Assembly: GCA_034190875.2 (NCBI GenBank) | Contig: CM067343.1 | Location: forward strand, 63,642,976-63,706,975 | Reading direction: 5' to 3' | Length of the DNA stretch: 64,000 nt | DNA from: Urechis unicinctus | Lineage: Eukaryota > Annelida > Polychaeta > Xenopneusta > Urechidae | Shown here: one piece after another, positions 54,701-64,000 of the stretch | How positions within the stretch are numbered: the stretch's first letter is position 1 | Layout: every line of letters begins with the position of its first letter | The notes under the pieces: model-generated | Told to the model about the DNA's origin: nothing | Seen by the model: only the letters and a program-made list of their open reading frames with translations | Databases searched by the model: none | Made by a program: the position numbers and the translations under genes

Positions 54701-57464
54701 CATTGTCCCTCCAGTAATCCTCTTCCTCGCCAAGCACCCCATGGTGAATGACTATGACATGAGTCGAGTCCGGATGATGGTAACTGGAGCGGCCCCAGTC
54801 GGTCCAGAACAAGTCAGCATGGCTGTGGAACGTGTCAACAAGAATGTTGTCTTCAGACAGGGTAAAACCTTGTTTAGTTTGTTGCTACTAGTGTGCTTGA
54901 TTGATTGATGGTTATCAACTCCTGTCTTTATCAAAGTACCTCCAATGGGTTTGTGCCATTGTGGATGATAACAGGGGTGTCTTATTATTGCTGTCACCTT
55001 CATCAATCACTGCTTGTATATGACTTGATATTGAATCCCTGAAAATCAATGCTATCTTTCTATATATCATGCATAAATATTCAGCAAGATTGGCTATATT
55101 TTCTCTACATCTACAAATAAGATGCAGTAAGAATGTCTATGTATTGTATCAGTAATAGTGTAGACTCTTGTTGTTAAGGTTATGGCCTGACAGAGATGAG
55201 CCCAGTGACCCATATGACCCCATTAGATGACATACGTTATGACACAACAGGAGTTGTAATTCACAATACTCAATTCAAGGTAGGGTTGCACTCTAAGACG
55301 GTTTTGTTTTTTAAGTTCATAAAAATGTGATTAAATTGGTTGATTTATTCATACCAAAAATATACACGGGATCACCAGTGTGTGGTTGTGCCTTTGCTGA
55401 AGTTTGATTTAATGAACTTTGCACAAGGTTTGATGATGGTTTATACCTTACACATTGTGAATAGATGGTGGATATTGAGACAGGAGAGACACTGGGTCCC
55501 AATCAAGAGGGAGAACTCCTTATAAGGGGACCCCAAATGATGAAAGGCTACTTCAACAATGATAAGGCCACACAGGAGACAATCAAAGATGGATGGTTGC
55601 ATACAGGTGGAATTTATTGAAGTGTGATAAGCCATTCAAACATAATTTAGATTTTACTGGTTTATGTTTGATGGCATTCGATATTAATTAGCTACATAAT
55701 GTATTTGTAATACAGTCGAGTATCCCTTATCCGGAATGTTCGGGACCGGACGTGTTCCGGATTTCGAAATTTTCCGGATTTCGGAATATGCCTATTAACT
55801 ATATCTATTAACATGCATTCGTAAGTTCGGAGAAGCACGACCGTATGTGTTAATCATAACCTCGCGGTTTTCTAAACGAACACCGTCTTGTCCACTTACG
55901 CCTTATCATTGTAAATATCGACTCGGCGATAGAAATCGGAATAATTTTGTTAAAAAAGGGGTGCGTTAACAGTCGCAAGCGTACTTCAACGTTATTTCGT
56001 GATGGGGAATCTAACGAAACAGAGCGACGTGATTGTGTGCGGATTAAAATCTAATTTAGACCATATTTCGACATTGTACACGGGCTTAAGACGATGTCAG
56101 CTGAGAATACGACCCGAGGTCCCGTCATTCTTTTCTAAATGTACGATGTGAGGAACATAACAGATCAACAAAAGTCAAAACATCACTGATGCTTATGCTA
56201 ATTAGCGTATTATGGTCATTTTATTGGCAAGATACTCGCCCCTGGTCTTTTTGATGATCTGATGCCTCAGCGCGGATATGAGAAATCTAAATAAGTAAAC
56301 AGTACGGACGCTGTCAGAGGCGAAGTGTCTTTGCCTAGGTCGTTTTACTGCATGAACTAGAGGCGCACGGTTTCAGCATTAATGCTAATTTAAGAGACCT
56401 CCTATCGTCGGATGAGAAGGTGAGACTAATTTAAGCACCTTGATAACGGCCCCACCACAAACCTCTTGCCGCCGAGGTCAGACCGCACCTGTCTATCGTT
56501 TTTTGGGACCTGAAATCTTCGGGGAAAATTCTCTGCGGCGTCATAACGGTACTTGCCAAAAAAATTCCGGATTTCGGAGGTTTCCGGATTTCGGATAAGG
56601 GACACTCGAATGGATTTTCATTGTCTTGAACTGTTAAGGAGACATAGGGTTCTATGACGAATCAGAACATTTGACTATATCTGACAGATTAAAGGAGCTT
56701 ATCAAAGTAAAAGGTATTCAGGTGGGTGTTTGTTTGAAGCAATTTATAAATTCACATTTTTGACGGCATTCTATGACTATGTGATATCCATGGGGAAAAA
56801 TCTTTCTTTGTGTTTTTTTCCCATATATGTGTAAACTTCTTAAAATTCAGCTATGAGCCCTGTTTACTTGTTTGTACCTTTCAGGTTGCACCCGCTGAGT
56901 TAGAAGCACTTCTTGTGTCACACCCTGCAATTCAAGATGCCGCTGTTATAGCTATTCCTGACGAGAGAGCAGGTGAACTGCCACGAGCATATATAGTGCT
57001 AAAAGCAGGACAGACTGCATCAGAGCAGGAGGTCAAAAGCTTCATAGAAGGTGAGGATGTGTTTTATTTAATTATTTTATGAGGATAACAGTGCTTTGAT
57101 ATGTAGTACAATTTATGTATGTTTTGTGTCCTGGTATGCAAATCATAAGTACGATTTTTTGTTACTCAGAATTTAACCAGTTAAAGTGGTTTTGTAAAAA
57201 AAATCAGCAGTTGTATATTAACAGCCCATGACTACATAGAGAAAGTGGCTGGCATGAATGGGAAATGATTTGTATATAACTAACATAGAAAAGGGTGTTA
57301 TATAAAATAATAAAATAACTCATAACTTGGCCTCCTTTTTGACAGAGAAAGTGTCTCCATACAAGAAGCTGGCTGGTGGTGTGGAATTCAGAGCTGAAAT
57401 CCCCAAATCTGCCAGTGGGAAAATTCTGAGGCGAGAACTAAAAGCTGAGTTCTTGGGAAAATGA
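51728..57464 (+). CDS. 4CL-like acyl-CoA synthetase (ANL superfamily)
   Basis: Eleven coding exons: 51728-51958, 52190-52397, 52530-52636, 52786-52988, 54188-54365, 54687-54861, 55179-55279, 55465-55606, 56642-56721, 56885-57050 and 57346-57464. All join in phase to 569 codons plus stop. Motifs: ATP-binding P-loop [16 protein letters not shown] (about residue 224), [25 protein letters not shown] (about 368), DGWLHTGD (about 448), [11 protein letters not shown] hinge and [13 protein letters not shown] with the catalytic Lys (about 550). The enzyme adenylates a carboxylic acid and transfers it to CoA. Closest type is the 4-coumarate-CoA ligase/luciferase-like group; the substrate cannot be told from sequence. 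The N-terminus [16 protein letters not shown] is Arg-rich without acids, like a mitochondrial presequence. An in-frame ATG at 51644 would add 28 residues. Intron 4 is 1.2 kb and intron 8 carries a nested transposon. Confidence 0.93.
55713..56609 (+). mobile_element. Pogo/Tigger-like TIR element in an intron
   Basis: The left end, after TA, reads CAGTCGAGTATCCCTTATCC and then GGAATGTTCGGGACC. The right end reads CGGATTTCGGATAAGGGACACTCGA. Both carry repeated TTCCGGATTTCGG motifs, and the terminal ~25 bp are inverted. The TA start and the CAGT...CCCTTATCCG ends resemble Tigger/pogo elements; the right CAG/TA is degraded. No intact transposase frame is seen in 0.9 kb. It lies between exons 8 and 9 of the synthetase. 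Confidence 0.7.
56224..56337 (-). mobile_element. MITE-like TIR element, copy D, nested
   Basis: The left edge TTGGCAAGATACTCGCCCC and right edge GCGAAGTGTCTTTGCCTA match copies A-C in reverse. Flanks GGTCATTTTA (56214-56223) and GGTCGTTTTA (56338-56347) match at 9 of 10. It sits wholly inside the pogo-like element at 55713-56609, so it inserted later. Confidence 0.78.
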
Positions 57465-59415
57465 AATGTCTTTATATTGTACATTGAGCATACCAGGAGC
57501 TATTAAAAATTCAGAAAGCAGAAACTTACCATGGAGTGCTCCATTACAAGATTACATAAGTCATTATTTCAACCAGCAAAATAGAAAAATTATCTAGTGG
57601 ACGAATCAATATGAAGGAACGGCTTGTGGTCCTGTGACTTCTCAGCAATAACAATATTGTTGTCCCATCCTTTACACAGCCCGTTTATGGAAGTTACAAT
57701 ATGTTATGTATCATAACACTATTCACTGTGTAGTTTAGCTTGAATAGATTGATATCAGGAATGGTGCATTTTTCAGACCCAGGTAATTGTAGTTCTATTT
57801 TATAAGAATTTTGCACATTAACACTGATAATATACTCTTGTTGCCTTTTTTTTATATACTGTTACAAAACTGATGACTTCAGTATTATTTAATGTTATTA
57901 ACCTCATTATACCTGTTTGTTAGACATTTTCACATCTACTCAGAACATCACTGCTCACAACTTTCTGTGCTCAAATCATAATGTTATTTTTGATACCATG
58001 TATAATTCTATAGACATTTTTTTTCCTCTTTGGATTTAATTGTTTCTTTTTTGCATTAAAGTTAATATAAAAAAAGATATGGTATTCATCACTTTTTCAG
58101 GTGTACATTTTACAAACACCATTGACAAATATGACTTTCCCTTTCACTAAATTCTCTCTATTAAACGACAGTATATTTGCCAGTGTTCAGCTGCAAGGTG
58201 CTATGTTTCATTGGAGTTTTGGTAATAATTGAACTTGGGTAAGTGTACAATGGTTAAATTACATTTACACAGCCCCAGTCCAGAACGCATATCTCTCCTT
58301 ATCCATGTATATTTAAGGATAAAAGTTAATTATAGTAATGCCATAATGCTTACAACAACACCAAGTGTAAATGATATTCCAAAGGCAATGATTACTTCGG
58401 ATACTATGTTCAACTAATGCAGTATTATACCTTACCCTGACAAGATTAATGTACAATTCATACAGTCGCCGTCTGAAGGAGTGACTTGGATAACGCTCCT
58501 TAAATAGAGTTTGTGTTTCTTTGTAAGTGCCTTCTATCCTCGTCCGACTAAGTGGTTGCCTGCAGCGAGTATTTATGTGTTATTGGATGGGGGCCCGCTC
58601 AAATCTCATGGTACAACTGCGGTACATTATGCCCCCCACGAGACCTCTCAAATGAGACGCTCGTTGTGGCGTCGATGGTGAAAGGCATCAGAATCGCGCT
58701 ATGTATCATCTGATCTCGTTTACACCTGTATCAATAGCCGTATCTCACGTAGGCACATATTACGCAGCTTTTATCTTGTGACTGGTCAACCTGACCGTAT
58801 TTTGAATGGCCCGAATACGTTTTTCGCAGCGCTTGCGCCAGCTAAACTTTTTTTTTTTCTTTCTGTCGAAATTCCCGACGCATATCACTGACTTGAAAGA
58901 TCGTCAAAGAAATTCTACACAATTTGGTTAGGTCTGTATTCGATAGATACAGACTTTAAACAGGTTTCTTCTTGGGCGAAATTGGTTGATGGTAAAGGGT
59001 TAACTTAAGGCAACTGGTGGGTCAGGCAACCACTCCATCAAGTTCTGGTCACAAATAAAACCATCATGATTTCTTTGGTTAGCAGGTACATTTTGCGGGG
59101 GTTATTCGTGCGTAGCCCATAAGACCATCATCAGGTTTAATAGCACAGCAGCAGCTCCCGTACTTGGTTCGATAGGGCTACAATGTCAAAATATTACGTT
59201 GATAAAAAGCGCCTAGTGTGGATTGGCTATAACAGATTTGTGTCCGCATGATCTGTTTGTATGGCTTATTGATTGTAACAATGCATGCCAACGCAACCAT
59301 AGAGGGCTATAGAGTTCTAATGACTGATGTATATAAGCCTACTGGAGGAGTTGTCCCGACCCATATCAAGACCAACCCAAGGTGAGAAAAATGGACCCAT
59401 ATCAATATACTTGTG

Positions 59416-59503
59416 AAAGTTTATAAGATTCCGTTCAGGAAAGTAAGTGCTAAATGTAGTTTTTAAATTCAAAGGCAGGTAATTGTGACCAGATTGAGGA
59501 ACC
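59416..59503. repeat. Inverted repeat, left arm
   Basis: AAAGTTTATAAG, GTAAGTGCTAAATGTAG, TTTTTAAATTCAAAGGCAGG and TAATTGTG occur here. The reverse complement of the whole block is found at 61098-61197 with few changes. Confidence 0.8.
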
Positions 59504-60980
59504 AATGGACGGGTGAGTAGTCGATTGGGACGGGCTGGAGTTTCCCCCTAAAGCCCGTCCACCCACCCACAGCTAATTTAAAGACAAACAGCGACGCAGC
59601 ACTATGGCCGCTCTTCTATGATCTAAATAGTGTTTGATAACGCTTTTTTTGACGCATGGGGTTTAGTCAGCGTCATAATACTTTAACGATGGGGAATGGA
59701 GTTACGACCAGCTTCGCCTCCTCGTAAAACAAGGTACCAGTCAATGTCGATGTTATCTGGTTATACCTTCTCTAAAATGACTACGTTTTTATTTCCCGCG
59801 TATGCTTGGGCCAGCGCAGGTTTACGCCGGGCAAATTGTCTGTGACGTCATAAGGGTGGTGTGAAAGGTAAACGCCACGGTGTAAACTGTTGTCACGTCG
59901 CGGTGACTTTAAAGCATTTCCATCAAAGACTGATCGTGTTATCAATGAATCATTCTGTCTGATAGCGAGACATTTACGGTAACTTAAAATATACATGATA
60001 TAATCACAGATTCAACGATTGCCATCATGATGTTCTCGTGATCACGTTCACAAAAGCCAACAAGCCACGTTATGATAATAAGTTGGTCATTACGTGATGA
60101 ACGGGGTTGGGTTGAGGACGGTTGGGCAGTTTTCCAACCCGGCTAAGACCCTGCCTCCATGTCACTGTCGTTCAGGGAACGCGCTCGTTGAATGAATTGA
60201 CTTAGGTGCCTGTGGCTATTTCCTACAGACCTTCACACAGGGGGAACTCCTCTCGTGGACTAAACCCTGTACCCATGAACTATTCAAACATTCAGAGCAA
60301 GTGTAATTTTACCACTTTAATTGCATAATTGCCATAGCAAAATTTTGTAGCTTCGTTTTGGTCGATTCCCCTATGCTGTCACTGATATTCGTAACTTGTT
60401 GGGGATGCCTCATTGATTGTTCGCGAGTTCGACTCTAAACCAGCTGGCAGATCGGTCGCGTGCCACTCGCTTCCGCGCGACTGATGCCCGGCTTTTGGTT
60501 GGTATTCGTGCCACCTGGTGGCAGTTTCTTGCGACCACGGGCCGCGTCCCAGAGTTGTTCACGCGTGAGAGGGAAATCGATAGAAGCTTGTCAAAATTAC
60601 GAAGGTGGGTTACTGACAACGATAATTATGCAATAATCTTAAACCATACTGATACGGACCAGTAGAGGTGTCAATATAACCATAGTATTTGATCTACTGT
60701 TAATAAAGTATTGCAAAGTTTATGTAGAGGGGTGTACTGCATGCCATTACATAACGCCGTTAATTTTTGGCGTTATCAACGGCTAATGCATAATACGATG
60801 GTTTGTTGTGGGTATTGATTATCGTACGTTGTCAAGCAATTGACAGCATCAAAAGTGATATTCTAGAATTCGTTGTCATTTTGGCTGCAGACTCTATCGT
60901 TTTCCAGTTAATCAGCAATAGTTTTAGAGTAAAGCCTTGGTCTATGGGCAGAATCGGGTGGTTCAATTCATGGAGAATAT

Positions 60981-61075
60981 TAGGTAGAAACTTCTGACAG
61001 CGTCCGCGCTGTTTACTTCTTTCGATCTCTCAGGCTAAGGTGGGATCAGATCACCAGGGGCGAGCGCTTTGCCTT
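60981..61075 (+). mobile_element. MITE-like TIR element, copy E (95 bp)
   Basis: Starts TAGGTAGAAACTTCTGACAG and ends GAGCGCTTTGCCTT. Flanks GGAGAATAT (60972-60980) and GGAGCATAT (61076-61084) match at 8 of 9. It is the shortest copy, keeping only the two end blocks. Confidence 0.75.
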
Positions 61076-61097
61076 GGAGCATATGAGATATGGCCTC

Positions 61098-61197
61098 AGG
61101 TTCCTCAATCTGGGCACAATTACCTGCCTTTGAATTTAAAAACTACTTTTAGCACTTACTTTCTTGAATGGAAGCTTATAAACTTTCACAAGTGTTC
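61098..61197. repeat. Inverted repeat, right arm
   Basis: CAATCTGGGCACAATTACCT, GCCTTTGAATTTAAAAACTA, TTAGCACTTACTTTC and AAACTTTCACAAG mirror the arm at 59416-59503. It lies immediately after MITE copy E and just upstream of the start codon at 61330. Confidence 0.8.
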
Positions 61198-61329
61198 TTT
61201 TGTGACACATGACTTGCATCTCTTACTGTTGGGCTGGATTGAAGCGACTAATAACCAAATTATATCATCTGATGGCATATTTAAATTTTGCCTTATTTAC
61301 AACTTGCAGATAGCTGATGGCATTTCAAG

Positions 61330-64000
61330 ATGAGTGACGTCTCAGGGTCTGAGCTGCCATCTATTGAAGTTCCTCGGAGAGATGAGCCTCTGGAAGGATG
61401 GGAAGGTTTAGATCCATTTGCAATGGCAAATTTTTTTCTTTTGAAAAAAACCCTGATACAGCTAAAAAAAAAAACTGGTTTAATTGTTCTCTGTTGTGAT
61501 CTCAATTCTGAATGCTTGGTTGAGGAGATTAATATAACAGAGGATTTAAAAAAAAACTGGAGTACCTAGTGCAGTGTGAATTAAACAGTATGAACAAAAT
61601 CCATGAGTTTAGGATGCTGATGCCAACCAATCATAATACTCAAGCAGACAAAGATAATTGCAGTTTGTTTACCCATTGTCACTTCATGTTAATTATATTT
61701 TCTGCGATGCTGATTATAATTATATATGAATGAAAAGTATAATTTTTAATTGGCTAATATCATGTTGTTCTCCTTAGGCATCAACTTTGCATCCATTCCA
61801 AGCTTTGGAAAAGAAAATCTTCATGAAGAGGATTTTTCATATGATGATTGTAAGTGAACTAGATTGGAAGAGGTCAGTTGTTTCTGTAAAACAATTATGT
61901 TCTTACATTTAATGTTTTCCTTTTCGGAAATCATTTTCATAACACTATAGGATTTCCCATTGATTGTTATTCTTTAGCTGAACAGTGGACAGATGATATT
62001 GTGAGCTGGCCTCATGAGACAAGCTCTTTGCAAAGTCCCAAATATATTCCTCGTCTCAATTCTACTCTAGTCAATGAAAGTAATGCCAAAGAAATCTACC
62101 AAGTGTCCCAGCCAGTTGATTTATCAACAATATCAGGTTAATATAAGTTCATATGTAGTGATTTCGGTGCACATTTTACCAAAAGAAGATAGCTTAGTAT
62201 GTTATTCAATTGCCTTACACATTGAAAAGTCCATTGCTTTTCAATATCCAGATGTAGAATCCTGCATGTTTCCCACACTTTCTTCTGATGAGGAGTCTTC
62301 TGCCACTAATGACACTGACTCATCACTGCAAGAATCACCTGATCCCTGCTCTTCAGGAAAGCCAAGAGATTCAAAACCCATCTCTAGAGATGCCACTCCA
62401 CCCATACACCAGCCAGATGCAGGTTATTCCACTTTAATACATGTCTCAAGATTGTCATAATTCCCTGAAGCTACCATAATCATTTTTTTAATTTCATTTT
62501 TTCATTTGTGACTGTACAACATTTGTGTAGGTCCATTGTGGTTTAAGAAGAAGTTGGTCAGGAAATGGTGCTCTCTCACTGTGGAAGACACAACAACAAA
62601 GACAACATTTGATGGAAATGATTCACCCTCAATGGATTCTAATTCCACTCCCAAGTATTGTGTCAAAGAAATAGGGTAATTTAAAAACTATGGGTTGTTT
62701 TTAAAGTTAAATAATTTAAAGTAATTATTTTCTGTCAGATATGTGATAAACAAAAAAGAATAATATCCACCAATAAGAAGTTATTGAACTGGGACAAGAG
62801 GCAGTTGACCATGTCTAAGTTTGACCATGATTTCATTACTTCCAGCTTATCACCTCATCAATGTGGTATTGATGAGTCTAGGAATGATAGTAGAACAAAC
62901 ATCAATTTATCCAAGAAATCAGTTACATTTGGCTCCACATACAGCAGAGAAATCAGTCCAAGAAAAGAAAAGATTCACAAAGGTCTATTTATTGATGGCT
63001 TATATCCACAACAGTTAACTTGAACTGTAAGACCAGGAGACTAGTTACTGTATTGTCCCTATCAAAGCAGTTAAGGGGTAATGCAAAAACAGAATGCAGT
63101 TCTATTCTATTGCTATAATGCAATGCAAAATATGAGGGGATCACATGAGACAATGATCTGTGTTGCCCATGGCCCAACTGCATATACACCATAAGTAACC
63201 AATTGGAGCAATTGTCTGCCTTTTGGCACATCTCAATATCCAGAAACTGGAGTACGTGATGCTGAAGACAGTTTGGTAATTGTGGTCTGGGAGTATTGTT
63301 CAGGTTATGTTGCTTTTGCTAACCATACCTAATGATACATTTTATCCTGTTGTTAATGTACTCTTGTATGGATGAGGTGTTTATAGTGAAGAATTGGAAG
63401 AAGTGATGAGCTTGTATAAAGCATTACTATAGACATAAGAAGAGATGTTTTCAGCCATCATATCTCTATAATATTTCAGTTGTTTATGTGGCAATACAAG
63501 ATTGAAATGATATCAAGTAATTAGTTGATACAATGCTGGAATATAACACAAATAATTGTTATTTCAAACTTTTCTCTTCCAGAACATCGCCATAGAAAAT
63601 CTCATCGGCAGTGTGGTGATGTGTCTGGAAACGTAATCACAGACTCGTGGCATAAAATCAAGGTCAGTGTAGCATAGTGGAATATCATTCCTTAAATTGA
63701 TTCCACAGGTTTGGGATTAGTCAGTTGACAAGAGGGCTTGTTTCAGACTGTCAATCCCAGAAATATCCCACTGGAACACAATTGCCCCCCTTGTATTATT
63801 GAGAGGCTGGATGATGTATTGGATGATCCTGTATTTAGCTTCCCTACGCAGCTGTTATCAAGTCAACCTGATGATGTTGAAGGTATTGGCATCTATCATC
63901 TGCAGTTATACTCTCTACAGACAAGGTTATATCTTCATCCAATGAACAGAGTTTGCAATATCTTTGTGTATTGTTGTGATTCATATTTCAGATGCAATTA
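61330..64000 (+). CDS. Unrecognised Ser/Asp-rich protein, 5' part
   Basis: Candidate exons: 61330-61405, 61778-61849, 61978-62136, 62252-62422, 62531-62675, about 62759-62982, 63583-63662, 63747-63882 and 63992 onward, leaving the window. Apart from exon 6, whose acceptor is uncertain (a better-looking one at about 62739 leads to a stop), junctions are GT-AG and phases agree. The start MSDVSGSELPSIEVPRRDEP is followed by low-complexity Ser/Asp/Glu stretches (FPTLSSDEESSATNDTDSSL). Short ordered-looking pieces are PLWFKKKLVRKWCSLTVED, KKSVTFGSTYSREISPRKEK and CPPCIIERLDDVLDDPVF. No catalytic motif or membrane segment is visible. The composition and the KSVTF...SPRK pattern recall disordered N-termini of centrosomal scaffold proteins, but that is only an impression. 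Exon 1 could end at another GTTTAA donor (about 61480). Confidence 0.55.

Larger units (their letters stand above)
57465..61329. other. Intergenic region with repeats
   Basis: Begins with the synthetase 3' UTR; ATTAAA at 58055-58060 is a candidate polyadenylation signal. It then holds no supported exon. It contains one arm of an inverted repeat (59416-59503), a CG-rich open frame (60417-60665) of unknown meaning, and MITE copy E. Confidence 0.5.

Noticed and set aside
60417-60665. Arg-rich frame in a CG-rich patch
   Set aside because: Open on both strands because of base composition. No splice sites or recognised motif.
61406-61569. Continuation of the first exon of the unrecognised gene to the stop at 61567-61569
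   Set aside because: The phase-1 GTTTAG donor at 61406 joins in frame to the next exon, and the remainder is T- and A-run rich like an intron. The alternative donor is noted in the feature.

Overview
The window is nuclear DNA from an invertebrate animal. Genes are split into many short exons (about 60-340 bp) with GT-AG introns of roughly 0.1-3 kb. Four genes have clear metazoan relatives: CFAP92, PPIL1, FAM120A and a 4CL-type acyl-CoA synthetase. The DNA between them is AT-rich and full of microsatellites, minisatellites, small inverted-repeat elements and a decayed LINE. DUF4806-like and P2X7-C-terminal-like fragments, together with the repeats, suggest a marine invertebrate. I cannot place the phylum. 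No rRNA, tRNA, CRISPR or bacterial-type operon is visible.

Layout: 0.2-3.9 kb, minus-strand ciliary gene CFAP92 (DUF4550), running off the left edge. 7.06-11.07 kb, plus-strand PPIL1 with a 2.9-kb first intron that holds a transposon. 14.9-18.1 kb, simple repeats and a hairpin element. 18.4-20.2 kb, a P2X7-C-terminal-like gene with broken frame, facing a small unrecognised minus-strand gene at 20.65-21.58 kb. 21.9-24.4 kb, a tandem duplication, an (AT)n array and a poly-G/poly-C transposon. 24.7-26.4 kb, a two-exon EF-hand protein. 26.7-36.2 kb, a repeat-rich block with a minisatellite, MITEs and a 5.7-kb composite element. That element carries a broken DUF4806-like gene and a dead Jockey/CR1-type LINE. 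38.99-48.56 kb, minus-strand FAM120A, for which I reconstruct 16 coding exons (1117 codons plus stop, in phase throughout). 51.7-57.5 kb, plus-strand 4CL-like acyl-CoA synthetase in 11 exons. 61.3 kb to the right edge, the 5' part of an unrecognised Ser- and acid-rich gene.

The genes are unrelated housekeeping, ciliary or metabolic loci, and I see no pathway-level cluster. The most distinctive observations are structural. One is a ~49-bp tandem array inside FAM120A that repeats the end of a coding exon together with its splice donor about 13 times. Another is a five-copy family of small elements with TAGGCAAAG-type ends, each flanked by a 9-10 bp target-site duplication. A third is an element family with GGGGCACTT ends, built internally from GTACGACGGGGTATG-type sub-repeats. 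The last is a nested insertion of a small element inside a pogo-like element in an acyl-CoA synthetase intron.
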